From: Betaproteobacteria bacterium
Lineage (GTDB): Bacteria; Pseudomonadota; Gammaproteobacteria; Burkholderiales; Burkholderiaceae_A
Assembly: GCA_018970545.1 (NCBI GenBank)
Contig: JAGWWC010000002.1
Location: 62,001-126,000, forward strand
Length of the DNA stretch: 64,000 nucleotides
Reading direction: 5' to 3'
Made by a program: the position numbers and the translations under genes. Below, one piece after another: positions 56,357 through 64,000 of the stretch. Position 1 is the first letter of the stretch. Each line of letters starts with the position of its first letter. The notes under the pieces are model-generated. The model had not been told where the DNA came from. It made no database searches and worked only from the letters and a program-made list of their open reading frames with translations.

Positions 56357-59209
56357 ATGTTTGTACTGTTTGAAGAAGATGGCGCCTTTAAAGTTGGCAC
56401 GCTCTTTTCCGAGAGTGATGCAAGTCTTCAGGTAGAGATGGCCTCGGGCAAGCGGTCCAAGATCAAGCGCACTGCTGTGCTGCTGACGTTTGAGCAGCCG
56501 GGCCGTGATGCGTTGATGCCCGCTGCCCAAGAGATCGCTCAGGGCCTGGATCCCCAGTTCCTCTGGGAGTGCGCCCCGCAAGATGAATTCAGTTTTGCCG
56601 ACTTCGCCCGTGAGGTCTTTTCAAATACGCCGCGTAGTGATGAGTCGGCGGGTCTGCTCATGGCGTTGCATCAGTCGCCAATGTATTTTTATCGCAAGGG
56701 CCGCGGCCGCTATCGGGCGGCGCCGGAGGACGCGCTGAAGGCGGCCCTGGCCGGGGCGGAGCGCAAGCGTCAGGCAGCACTCGAGCAGCAACGGCTGCAC
56801 GAGGCCATTGTCGCTGGTGAGATGCCCACTGAAATCAAAGAGCGGGCGCTGATGCTCTTGGTGCGGCCTGATAAGCAGTCGGTGGCGTTTAAGGCCTTAG
56901 AGTCCGCAGCCCAGGCCCTACAAATGGCGCCGGCGCGGCTGCTGCTATCGCGCGGGGCTTTACCAAGCGCTTACAGCCTGCATCGGGCCCGCTTTCTGCA
57001 GCAGTGTTTTCCCGCGGGCACCGCCATTGATGTTCCCGCCGATGAAATCGATTTGATGGTGCGTCAGTCCGAGCGGTTCTCATTGCCGCAGGCACCGAGC
57101 CCAGCCTATTCGATTGATGATGCGACCACTACTGAGATTGACGACGCCTTTTCACTGCAGGAACTGGCCGAGGGCGGATGGCGGGTTGGCATTCATATCG
57201 CCGCGCCAGCGGCGGCCATTGGACCTGAGAGTGCGCTGGGCCAGTCAGCCCGAGAACGGGCTTCGACGGTGTATTTCCCGGGCGAGAAAATCACCATGCT
57301 GCCCGAGGCGGTGATTGCGGCGTATTCGCTCGATGAAGGACGGGCCCGGCCGGCGCTTTCCTTGTATGTGGACTTCAACTCAGCAGGCGAACGCATTGCC
57401 AGCCAGTCGCGCCTTGAGCGCGTGCAGATTCAACAAAACATTCGGCTCGGCGAGTGGGAGCGGGCCCTTGAATTTCCTGATGGGCAGATTGCATCAGCAG
57501 ACTTGCCGTGGGCGGGACTCAAGCCATTGCTGATGTTGGCAAGGCGCCTGCGCCAGGCCAGAGAACAGGTGCGCGGCCGGCCGGAGGCAGCGGGCCGACC
57601 TGACTTTAATTTTTATGTGCAATGGAATGCCTCGAATCCGCAGGCCGTGCTGACAGGAGACGGCCTGCCGCAAATCATTGAGCGGCGTCGAGGCTCCGCC
57701 GTGGATGTGCTGGTCTCGGAGTTCATGATTCTGGCCAACACCACCTGGGGCGATGCGCTCGCACTGGCCCGACTGCCGGCGGTCTATCGGGTCCAGACGC
57801 TGGGCCGAGTGCGAATGCAAACGCAGCCGGGCCCGCATCAGGGACTGGGTGTTCAGAACTATGCCTGGTCGACTTCGCCGCTCAGGCGTTTCAGTGATTT
57901 GCTGAATCAGTGGCAGATGTTGGCGGTGTTGGGCCACCGTCAGCCGGTCTATCGTGGCAACGAGGCCGATTTATTTTCGAGCGTGTCCCAGTTCGATGAG
58001 GCCTATAACCACTACGCCGATTTTCAGCAGACCATGGAGTCGTATTGGGCCCAGCGCTGGTTGGCAATAGCGCACGGACTTGAAAATAACGAGTCATGGA
58101 TAGCGAGTGGCGCGGGCGGCCCACTGCGTGAGCCTGCGATCACACTGCGGGGAGGGGGATTTCGGCTGCGTCGGGCACCACTGATTTGCCGCTGCGCTGA
58201 TGCGCCCGAATTAACGCCGGGCGTGGAAGTCGAGTTGGATATTCTCGCCGCGGATGCGTTAGAGCTTAGCCTTCAGGCAAGATTCGTACAGGTGTTATCG
58301 ACGCAGCCGGAGGCCGAGGAGGATTCGATGATGTTGCCCAGACACTATGCCGTGCTGGGAAGTCCAATTGCGCACAGCAAGTCTCCGGTGATTCACGCCA
58401 TGTTCGCGCAGCAGACGGGTGAGGATCTGGAATATCAGGCCATTCAAGTGGTGCCTGCCGAACTTGCTGCTGAGATTGAACGCCTCATTGCGAATGGCTG
58501 GGGCGGCGTGAATCTCACAGTGCCGCTCAAGGAACATGCCTTCGCACTCGCCCGAGCGGCCGACTGGGAAATCTCTGCGCGGGCCTTATCGGCATGTGCC
58601 GTGAATACCTTGCGATTTGATGGCCATCAGGTTTTCGCGGACAACACGGATGGCATTGGCTTGGTAAGAGATTGTGAGCGTCTGCTGGGTGGAGCGGGCG
58701 CCTTGCAGGATGCGAGTGTTTTAGTGATTGGCGCAGGTGGCGCAGCCCAGGGCATTGTGGGCCCGCTTCGTGAGTCGGGGATTCGAAGCCTGCTGCTGGT
58801 GAATCGCAATCTGCAAAAAGCCCGGGAGGTCGCTGCCCGATGGCAGAGCCTGGATGCGACCGCAGCCGATTGGCTATCGGTGGCACCACTGGAGTTGCTG
58901 GCTGAGCCGTGGACGTCGGCCGGGCCTGAACTGGTGATCAACGCGACTTCAGCAAGCCTGGCCGAGCAGCAGCTTGCAATTCATCCCAGCGTGTTGTCTC
59001 GAGCGCGGGCTGCGGTGGACATGATGTACGGTTCGGCGCCCACCGTATTCATGCAACAGGCCCAGCAGGCCGGTGCCACCCGGGTTGCCGATGGCCTGGG
59101 CATGTTGGTGGAGCAGGCGGCCGAGGCATTTTTCCTGTGGCGGGGTGTTCGGCCGGAAACAGCTTCGGTATTGGCCGAATTGCGTTTACAGTTAGCGCCA
59201 CCCTCTTAG
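56357..59209 (+). CDS. RNase II-family protein fused in frame to shikimate dehydrogenase
   Basis: One open frame of 950 residues. Residues 1 to about 655 form an RNB ribonuclease: N-terminal FVLFEEDGAFKVGTLFSESD, a helical segment, then the RNB domain. Its motif YSIDDATTTEIDDAFSL (about 251-267) has Glu at one of the four acidic positions usually occupied by Asp. A TSPLRRFSDLLNQWQ block and a short S1-like barrel follow. Residues 658-950 are AroE, described separately. No stop codon separates the parts. In relatives these are adjacent separate genes. The start is ATG 56357; the track's 56291 lies inside mpl. A single missing base change at a stop codon, or a sequencing error, cannot be excluded. 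Confidence 0.85.
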   Translation: MFVLFEEDGAFKVGTLFSESDASLQVEMASGKRSKIKRTAVLLTFEQPGRDALMPAAQEIAQGLDPQFLWECAPQDEFSFADFAREVFSNTPRSDESAGLLMALHQSPMYFYRKGRGRYRAAPEDALKAALAGAERKRQAALEQQRLHEAIVAGEMPTEIKERALMLLVRPDKQSVAFKALESAAQALQMAPARLLLSRGALPSAYSLHRARFLQQCFPAGTAIDVPADEIDLMVRQSERFSLPQAPSPAYSIDDATTTEIDDAFSLQELAEGGWRVGIHIAAPAAAIGPESALGQSARERASTVYFPGEKITMLPEAVIAAYSLDEGRARPALSLYVDFNSAGERIASQSRLERVQIQQNIRLGEWERALEFPDGQIASADLPWAGLKPLLMLARRLRQAREQVRGRPEAAGRPDFNFYVQWNASNPQAVLTGDGLPQIIERRRGSAVDVLVSEFMILANTTWGDALALARLPAVYRVQTLGRVRMQTQPGPHQGLGVQNYAWSTSPLRRFSDLLNQWQMLAVLGHRQPVYRGNEADLFSSVSQFDEAYNHYADFQQTMESYWAQRWLAIAHGLENNESWIASGAGGPLREPAITLRGGGFRLRRAPLICRCADAPELTPGVEVELDILAADALELSLQARFVQVLSTQPEAEEDSMMLPRHYAVLGSPIAHSKSPVIHAMFAQQTGEDLEYQAIQVVPAELAAEIERLIANGWGGVNLTVPLKEHAFALARAADWEISARALSACAVNTLRFDGHQVFADNTDGIGLVRDCERLLGGAGALQDASVLVIGAGGAAQGIVGPLRESGIRSLLLVNRNLQKAREVAARWQSLDATAADWLSVAPLELLAEPWTSAGPELVINATSASLAEQQLAIHPSVLSRARAAVDMMYGSAPTVFMQQAQQAGATRVADGLGMLVEQAAEAFFLWRGVRPETASVLAELRLQLAPPS
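58328..59209 (+). CDS. aroE: Shikimate dehydrogenase AroE (C-terminal part of fusion, possible internal start)
   Basis: NADP-dependent reduction of 3-dehydroshikimate to shikimate. The module has the substrate-binding AVLGSPIAHSKSPVIHAMF, catalytic lysine in NLTVPLKEHAF, ACAVNTLRFDGHQVFADNTDGIGL, the nucleotide-binding VIGAGGAAQGI and the C-terminal ADGLGMLVEQAAEAFFLWRG. All key residues are kept. A perfect AGGAGG at 58317-58322 precedes ATGATG at 58328, five bases away. Free AroE of 293 aa, a normal length, may therefore be made as well as the RNase II fusion. Confidence 0.9.
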   Translation: MMLPRHYAVLGSPIAHSKSPVIHAMFAQQTGEDLEYQAIQVVPAELAAEIERLIANGWGGVNLTVPLKEHAFALARAADWEISARALSACAVNTLRFDGHQVFADNTDGIGLVRDCERLLGGAGALQDASVLVIGAGGAAQGIVGPLRESGIRSLLLVNRNLQKAREVAARWQSLDATAADWLSVAPLELLAEPWTSAGPELVINATSASLAEQQLAIHPSVLSRARAAVDMMYGSAPTVFMQQAQQAGATRVADGLGMLVEQAAEAFFLWRGVRPETASVLAELRLQLAPPS

Positions 59210-59258
59210 CCGACGCCACCGAACTGCAGACTGCTGCGCGGAGGCCGGCTCCAGGCCT

Positions 59259-60737
59259 ATGACCGAGACCATCGATCACTCATCTTCACTTCGCGACCCT
59301 GAGGCCGCGCAGCTGGCCCTGGCCGAGGTCCAGGAGATCCTCGCGCGTCAGCGTCTTGAGAGTGATCTTGTCCATCGTGAGCAGCATCATGTTGCTGCAG
59401 ATCGCCAATCTCTGGTTGAACAACTCTTGCTGAAACAGCATCAGGCCGCATTGCAGTCGCGGCTTGATCAGTTGCATCCGGCCGATATCGCCTACATCCT
59501 TGAGGCCCTGCCGCGCGAAGAGCGGCTGATCATCTGGGAGCTGGTGCGGGCCGAACGCGACGGAGAAATTCTTGTCGAGGTTTCGGATGCGGTCCGCGAG
59601 ACCCTGATCGCGTCGATGGACCGCGAGGAGCTGGTTGCTGCTGCCGAAACACTGGAGCCTGATGATCTTGCTGCACTGGCCCCCGATCTTCCGGAAGAGG
59701 TGGTTGAGGAAGTCAGTGAGGGCCTCTCGATCGAAGAGCGCGAGCAGCTTCGGACCGCGATGTCGTATCCCGAGGGGAGCGTTGGCGCGCGCATGGATTT
59801 CGAGATGGTCACGATTCGCGATGACGTGAGTCTTGAGGTCGTGCTGCGTTATCTGCGGCGCTTTGATGAGTTGCCCAGCAATACGGATCAGGTGTTTGTG
59901 GTGGATCGCGAGGATCGTTTGCAGGGCAGCCTGCCGATTGGCCGGCTGCTGGTCCACGAGCCGGAGACGCTGGTCCGCGAGCTGATGATGGCCGATGTCA
60001 TGCGGCTTGAGCCGCTGGATGAAGCGGGTGATGCGGCGCTTGCGTTTGAGCGTTACGACCTCGTGTCAGCGCCGGTGGTGGATCCGCAGGGCAGGATCAT
60101 TGGCCGACTGACGGTCGATGAGGTGGTGGATGTGATTCGTGAAGAAAGTGAACAGGATGTGCTGGCCCAGGCCGGCCTGCGCGAAGAGGAGGATCTTTTT
60201 GCATCGGTGTGGGCGTCTGCGAAAAACCGCTGGCTTTGGCTGGCGTTAAATCTATGCACTGCGTTTTTTGCCTCGCGCGTGATCGGCGCATTTGAGGGCA
60301 CCATTGAGCGGGTGGTGGCACTGGCCGCCCTGATGCCGATTGTGGCGGGCATTGCCGGCAACTCTGGCAATCAGACCATGACCCTGTTTATTCGCTCCAT
60401 CGCCTTGGGCCAGGTCAATGCAAAAAATGCCCCGCGTCTATTTGCCAAAGAGCTCTCGATCGCAATGCTCAATGGCCTGGTCTGGGGATCGATTGCAGGC
60501 CTATTTGCCTGGTGGCTCTACAGCGATACGGATCAGGGAGTACTGCTTGGACTGACGATGATGCTGGCCATGCTGCTGAATTTATTGATCGGTGCTTTGA
60601 TTGGTCTATTGGTGCCTTACGTGCTGGATCGGATCGGCCGGGATCCAGCGCTCGGGTCATCCGTGCTGCTGACTTTTAGCACGGACTCGATGGGTTTCTT
60701 TATTTTCCTGGGACTGGCCACGTTGTTTTTTGCCTGA
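59259..60737 (+). CDS. mgtE: Magnesium transporter MgtE
   Basis: Dimeric Mg2+-gated channel, 492 aa. A helical N domain (LHPADIAYILEALPREERLIIWELV) precedes two CBS domains (residues about 180-310; DRLQGSLPIGRLL; SAPVVDPQGRIIGRLTVDEVVDVI), then a plug helix and five membrane spans. The pore-lining GIAGNSGNQTMTLFIRSIALG and the late TFSTDSMGFFIFLG with the ion-binding aspartate are intact. The start ATG is preceded only by a distant GGAGG. Confidence 0.95.
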   Translation: MTETIDHSSSLRDPEAAQLALAEVQEILARQRLESDLVHREQHHVAADRQSLVEQLLLKQHQAALQSRLDQLHPADIAYILEALPREERLIIWELVRAERDGEILVEVSDAVRETLIASMDREELVAAAETLEPDDLAALAPDLPEEVVEEVSEGLSIEEREQLRTAMSYPEGSVGARMDFEMVTIRDDVSLEVVLRYLRRFDELPSNTDQVFVVDREDRLQGSLPIGRLLVHEPETLVRELMMADVMRLEPLDEAGDAALAFERYDLVSAPVVDPQGRIIGRLTVDEVVDVIREESEQDVLAQAGLREEEDLFASVWASAKNRWLWLALNLCTAFFASRVIGAFEGTIERVVALAALMPIVAGIAGNSGNQTMTLFIRSIALGQVNAKNAPRLFAKELSIAMLNGLVWGSIAGLFAWWLYSDTDQGVLLGLTMMLAMLLNLLIGALIGLLVPYVLDRIGRDPALGSSVLLTFSTDSMGFFIFLGLATLFFA

Positions 60738-60795
60738 TGTCGGGCTGGGTATGACGGGTCCGTAGATTTTGTTGATGTTGACTGGAATCGTATTC

Positions 60796-62076
60796 ATGAA
60801 CGAACTTCTTGCTGTGCTCACCCTGCTGGCTGTCTTGGCAGTCGGTGGGCTGGCCATGCTGCTGCTGCGGCGTTCGGGCGCTGGCAGTGAGGATCCGCGT
60901 CTGCAAGAGCTGGTGGGCCGCGTGGAGTCATTGGGCAAAGAGGTCAACGCTTTAAAAGAAGTGGCCCATGCCGTATCCGGTATTCAAGAAAAACGGCTGG
61001 AGTCGTTGGCAACCCAAATTCAGCTGACGCTGGACTCCGTGAAAAAAGACATGGGTGAGCGGCTGACCCAGATGGGCCAGACGGCCGAGCAAAGCGCAGA
61101 GCGGGTCCGCAATGTCTTAAATGAACAGCTTGCCTCGATTCAGAAAGATAACGCTGAAAAACTCGAGCAGATGCGTAAGACAGTGGATGAAAAACTCCAC
61201 GCCACCTTAGAAGAACGGCTGGGTCAATCATTTAAGCTGGTCTCGGAGCGTCTTGAGCTCGTGCAGCGTGGCCTGGGGGAGATGCAGAGCCTGGCCTCCG
61301 GCGTGGGCGACTTAAAACGCGTGCTTACCAATGTGAAGACCCGTGGCACCTGGGGCGAGTTCCAGCTCGAGGCACTGATTGAACAGATCTTCACCCGAGA
61401 TCAGTATGAGAAAAACATGGCAACCCGGCCAGGCGCAGCCGAGCGCGTGGAGATTGCCATTCGTCTGCCTGGCCGCGCCGATGATCAGCCGGTCTGGCTG
61501 CCCATCGATGCGAAGTTTCCGATCGAGGACTATCAGCGACTCTTAGATGCTCACGATCAGTCGGATAGCACCATGGTCGAAGAGGCAGCAAAGGCGCTAG
61601 AGGCGCGTATTCGTGGCGAGGCCAAAAAGATCAAGGATAAATATATTGAACCGCCGCATACCACTGATTTTGCAGTGATGTACCTGCCCACCGAGGGCCT
61701 GTACGCCGAAGTGCTTCGACGTACCGGCTTGGCCGAGAGCCTGCAGCGCGATTACCGCGTCGTCGTGACAGGTCCCACCAATACAGCCGCTATGCTCAAC
61801 AGTCTACAGATGGGGTTTCGTACTTTGGCCATCGAGAAACGTTCCTCTGAGGTCTGGGCGCTGCTGGGCGGCGTAAAGACTGAGTTTGAAAAGTTTGGTG
61901 GTGTCATCGCCGAGACTGAAAAGAAACTGCAGGAAGCCGCCAACAAATTCCAGACAGTTGGCGTGCGGACCCGCGCTATTCAGCGCCGGCTGCAGGATGT
62001 ACAGGCGCTGCCGGTGGCCGATGCTGGCCCGCAGTCGTTTCTTGAATCGGGCCCCGAGGAAAACGAGGCCCCCTGA
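60796..62076 (+). CDS. rmuC: DNA recombination protein RmuC
   Basis: Membrane-anchored protein of 426 aa that limits certain DNA rearrangements; the mechanism is unclear. An N-terminal span (LLAVLTLLAVLAVGGLAMLLLRR) is followed by a long coiled coil (about residues 30-170). The RmuC nuclease-like domain comes next, with TRGTWGEFQLEALIEQI, PIDAKFPIEDYQRLLDA and FAVMYLPTEGLYAEV. ATG 60796 is preferred to the track TTG 60769. It is adjacent to the convergent acetyltransferase gene without a gap. Confidence 0.94.
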   Translation: MNELLAVLTLLAVLAVGGLAMLLLRRSGAGSEDPRLQELVGRVESLGKEVNALKEVAHAVSGIQEKRLESLATQIQLTLDSVKKDMGERLTQMGQTAEQSAERVRNVLNEQLASIQKDNAEKLEQMRKTVDEKLHATLEERLGQSFKLVSERLELVQRGLGEMQSLASGVGDLKRVLTNVKTRGTWGEFQLEALIEQIFTRDQYEKNMATRPGAAERVEIAIRLPGRADDQPVWLPIDAKFPIEDYQRLLDAHDQSDSTMVEEAAKALEARIRGEAKKIKDKYIEPPHTTDFAVMYLPTEGLYAEVLRRTGLAESLQRDYRVVVTGPTNTAAMLNSLQMGFRTLAIEKRSSEVWALLGGVKTEFEKFGGVIAETEKKLQEAANKFQTVGVRTRAIQRRLQDVQALPVADAGPQSFLESGPEENEAP

Positions 62077-62502
62077 TCAGGTAGTGCGCCGCATGAGTCG
62101 GTGGGCGATGCCTGCGTCATCAAATTCCGGTCCTTCGGCAATAAAGCCGTGGCGCTCATAAAATCCGATTGCATGCATCTGGGCATGCAGATAGGTCTCA
62201 TGCTGGCCACGCAGCTGTGCGGCCGATATCAGGGCGCGCAGGATTTCGCTGCCCAGTCCTCGGCCTCGAAAGGGCGTCAGCACTGCCATGCGACCAATGC
62301 GACCATCGGGGCACAAGCGCCCAGTGGCTACAGCCTTACCCGCTACTTCAACCAAAGCATGCACACATTCGGCGTCAAGCTCATCGAGCTCTAAATCGGC
62401 CGGAACTTTTTGTTCTTCTACAAAAACCACGAATCGAACCCGGGCGGACCGATCATGAAGATCCTGCCAACTTCCCACCACAAGATGCTGTTTCATAGCC
62501 AC
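62077..62502 (-). CDS. GNAT-family N-acetyltransferase
   Basis: A 141-residue acetyl-CoA-dependent acetyltransferase of the ElaA/YjcF-like group. The start region RFVVFVEEQKVPADLELDELDAECVHALV and the acetyl-CoA-binding RIGRMAVLTPFRGRGLGSEILRALI are typical, as is the C-terminal YLHAQMHAIGFYERHGFIAEGPEFDDAGIAH. The substrate is unknown. It overlaps the end of the upstream ROK kinase gene by ten bases. Confidence 0.92.
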   Translation of the reverse strand: MAMKQHLVVGSWQDLHDRSARVRFVVFVEEQKVPADLELDELDAECVHALVEVAGKAVATGRLCPDGRIGRMAVLTPFRGRGLGSEILRALISAAQLRGQHETYLHAQMHAIGFYERHGFIAEGPEFDDAGIAHRLMRRTT

Positions 62503-63407
62503 GCCGCCCCACGAACACCCGAGGCATCGCCATGCAGCGCGGGCACGATGCGGGTGACAGCGGGAACATCAGAAAAAATCCATCTGCCCCAGCGCTTTGG
62601 AATCTCGGTGTAGATGCTAGCGATGTTGGATAACCCACCGCCCATCACAATGACTTCTGGATCCATGATGTTGATCATCATCGCCAGTGCTCGGGCCAGC
62701 CGATCATGGAATCGATCGACCAGCGCAATCGCCGCGGTGTGATTAAGTTCCGCTAAGCGCAGAATTTCCTGCACCGATACGACCGACTCGGCACCCAAAG
62801 CATTGAATTCCTGCACCAACGCAGGCCCACTCAGAAATGTTTCGATACATCCCGAGCGGCCGCACCAGCAGGGCGGATGATCCAATTCTGCGCGCGTCAT
62901 CCAGGGCAGCGGAGTATGTCCCCATTCTCCGGCAATGCCGTTGGCACCCACCATGAGCTGGTCATGCATCACATGGGCACCGCCCACGCCAGTGCCCAGG
63001 ATCACGGCGAACACTGACTGTACGTGGCGTGCAGCACCATCGGTACATTCTGAAATCGCCAGGCAGTTGGCGTCGTTGGCAAGTTTTATGGGTTGATCGA
63101 GTAGAGACTGCAGATCCTCTTTGAGTGGCCTTCCGTTTAGCCAGGTGGAGTTTGCATTGCGCACACAGCCATCGATCGGCGATTGCGATCCAGGAATGCC
63201 GATGCCAATGGGGCATCGCTCTGCCGCCGAGATCTCGTTGCGGGCATTCAGCACCAGGGCTTTGATTGCGGATAAGGTGGCGGTGTAGTCGTCTCGCGGA
63301 GCAGCGATACGTTTTCTCCAGACAATAGCGCCACGTGCATCAAGTATTGCCGCCTCAATTTTGGTGCCGCCCAGATCAATTCCGAGTCGAAGTGTGGCGA
63401 TATCCAT
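62493..63407 (-). CDS. ROK-family sugar kinase (fructokinase/glucokinase-like)
   Basis: Sugar kinase of 304 aa. The ATP-binding LGIDLGGTKIEAAILD, the sugar-binding and catalytic LANDANCLAISE, GTGVGGAHVM and the zinc-binding GEWGHTPLPWM...CWCGRSGCIETFLSGPAL are all present, as in Mak/NagK-type ROK kinases. The specific sugar cannot be assigned. It lies 23 bases downstream of the CoA-transferase gene and is followed directly by the GNAT gene. Confidence 0.93.
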   Translation of the reverse strand: MDIATLRLGIDLGGTKIEAAILDARGAIVWRKRIAAPRDDYTATLSAIKALVLNARNEISAAERCPIGIGIPGSQSPIDGCVRNANSTWLNGRPLKEDLQSLLDQPIKLANDANCLAISECTDGAARHVQSVFAVILGTGVGGAHVMHDQLMVGANGIAGEWGHTPLPWMTRAELDHPPCWCGRSGCIETFLSGPALVQEFNALGAESVVSVQEILRLAELNHTAAIALVDRFHDRLARALAMMINIMDPEVIVMGGGLSNIASIYTEIPKRWGRWIFSDVPAVTRIVPALHGDASGVRGAAWL

Positions 63408-63430
63408 CGCGGTAGTTACAGCTGTTGATT

Positions 63431-64000
63431 TCAGTTTGTTTCGCCCAGCCAGTCACGCAGAATCTCTTGGGCGTGTTCATTGCGCATGGGTGGCGTGATG
63501 CGGTATTGGACAGGTGTCTCGGAGAATCGAATCGGATTGGCAAGTACATTGACAAAGCCGTCAGCGGCCTTCGCATGCGGCATGGCCACGACCATTTCTC
63601 GATGCTTGACCTGTGGATCTTCAAAGACCTGCGATAGCGTGTTCACCGGACCACAGGGCACACCCACAGCGCCGAGGGCTGCAATCCAATGATGTCGGCC
63701 CTCGGTGCGCAGGGCTGCCTCCAGGGCTGCGACGACCTGCTGCCGGTGTTCTACCCGGCCTGCATTGGTGGCGTAATTGGGGTTGCTGGCAATCTCCGGC
63801 CGGCCTATCGTCTTGCAGAGTTTTCGAAATTGGCTGTCGTTGCCCACTGCAACAATCATGGGGTCGTCCGCGGTGGGAAAGACTTGATACGGCACGATGT
63901 TGGGGTGGCCATTGCCCCAGCGTTGCGGATCTTGTTGAGTCGTAAAAAAATTGGTTGCGGTATTGATCAATAACGCAACCTGTGTATCGAGAAGTGAAAT
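63431..64000 (-). CDS. CaiB/BaiF family CoA-transferase (C-terminal part, runs off window)
   Basis: Type III CoA-transferase, partial. The track ORF starts at an internal codon (63970), but the frame continues to the window edge as ISLLDTQVALLINTATNFF, which is the family sequence. The true start therefore lies beyond 64000. Visible family features are HPNIVPYQVFPTADDPMIVAVGND, CGPVNTLSQVFEDPQVKHREMVV and the terminal RNEHAQEILRDWLG. These enzymes move CoA between organic acids, and the substrates are unknown. The catalytic aspartate is in the missing N-terminal part. Confidence 0.93.
   Translation of the reverse strand: MSLLDTQVALLINTATNFFTTQQDPQRWGNGHPNIVPYQVFPTADDPMIVAVGNDSQFRKLCKTIGRPEIASNPNYATNAGRVEHRQQVVAALEAALRTEGRHHWIAALGAVGVPCGPVNTLSQVFEDPQVKHREMVVAMPHAKAADGFVNVLANPIRFSETPVQYRITPPMRNEHAQEILRDWLGETN

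Overview
This 64 kb window is one continuous, gene-dense stretch of a bacterial chromosome, most likely from a betaproteobacterium of the order Burkholderiales. The evidence is gene order. A complete dcw cluster runs into ftsZ, a Prx5-type peroxiredoxin and lpxC. It is followed by secA and argJ, then zapD-coaE-pilD, ispB/rplU-rpmA-obgE-proB-rppH-proS, ffh, ampD, nrdA-nrdB, a Lys/Ala histone H1-like protein, and tlpA-aroQ-accB-accC-prmA. The base composition looks moderately GC-rich, and many genes overlap. I cannot name a genus from sequence alone. No stretch above 300 bases lacks a gene. The longest gaps are 42944-43238 (nrdA regulatory region) and 46194-46420 (nrdA-nrdB spacer), and both carry recognisable regulatory structure.

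Region 1 (1-17.6 kb): mraZ-rsmH-ftsL-ftsI-murE-murF-mraY-murD-ftsW-murG-murC-ddl-ftsQ-ftsA-ftsZ, all on the plus strand. Most junctions overlap by 1-14 nt, and a strong terminator follows ftsZ. Together these genes make lipid II (MurC-F, Ddl, MraY, MurG) and build the divisome (FtsL, I, W, Q, A, Z). A 10-bp-periodic GTG repeat in front of mraZ looks like the MraZ operator.

Region 2 (17.6-30.7 kb): peroxiredoxin, lpxC (lipid A), a DUF721/DciA-like gene, secA, an orphan Bug-type periplasmic binding protein, argJ, a DUF815 ATPase and a Nudix hydrolase. On the minus strand come zapD, coaE, a shortened prepilin peptidase without pilB/pilC, a CorC/HlyC-type membrane protein, tRNA-Pro(CGG) and an octaprenyl-diphosphate-synthase-like gene.

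Region 3 (30.7-48.2 kb): rplU-rpmA-obgE-proB, rppH, proS and an ECHDC3-like crotonase. A DctQ-DctM-DctP TRAP transporter lies directly downstream of, and overlaps, ffh. Then come a CcsA-like membrane protein, a PP0621-like small protein, ampD, nrdA and nrdB (class Ia ribonucleotide reductase), and a histone H1-like protein.

Region 4 (48.2-64 kb): yggT, a glycine-zipper lipoprotein, a PfkB kinase, prmA, accC, accB, aroQ, tlpA, a nucleotidyltransferase-like protein and mpl. An RNase II-family gene follows that is fused in frame to aroE, then mgtE, rmuC, a GNAT acetyltransferase, a ROK sugar kinase and the 3' part of a CaiB/BaiF CoA-transferase that runs off the window.

Most of the window is housekeeping. 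The points that deserve a second look are the RNase II-AroE read-through fusion with an intact internal ribosome-binding site, the inverted repeat around the predicted nrdB promoter, paired NrdR-like boxes on the nrdA promoter, the reduced PilD with missing pilB/pilC, the crotonase without catalytic glutamates, and the TRAP operon coupled to ffh. I found no CRISPR array, phage, insertion sequence or obvious defence island.
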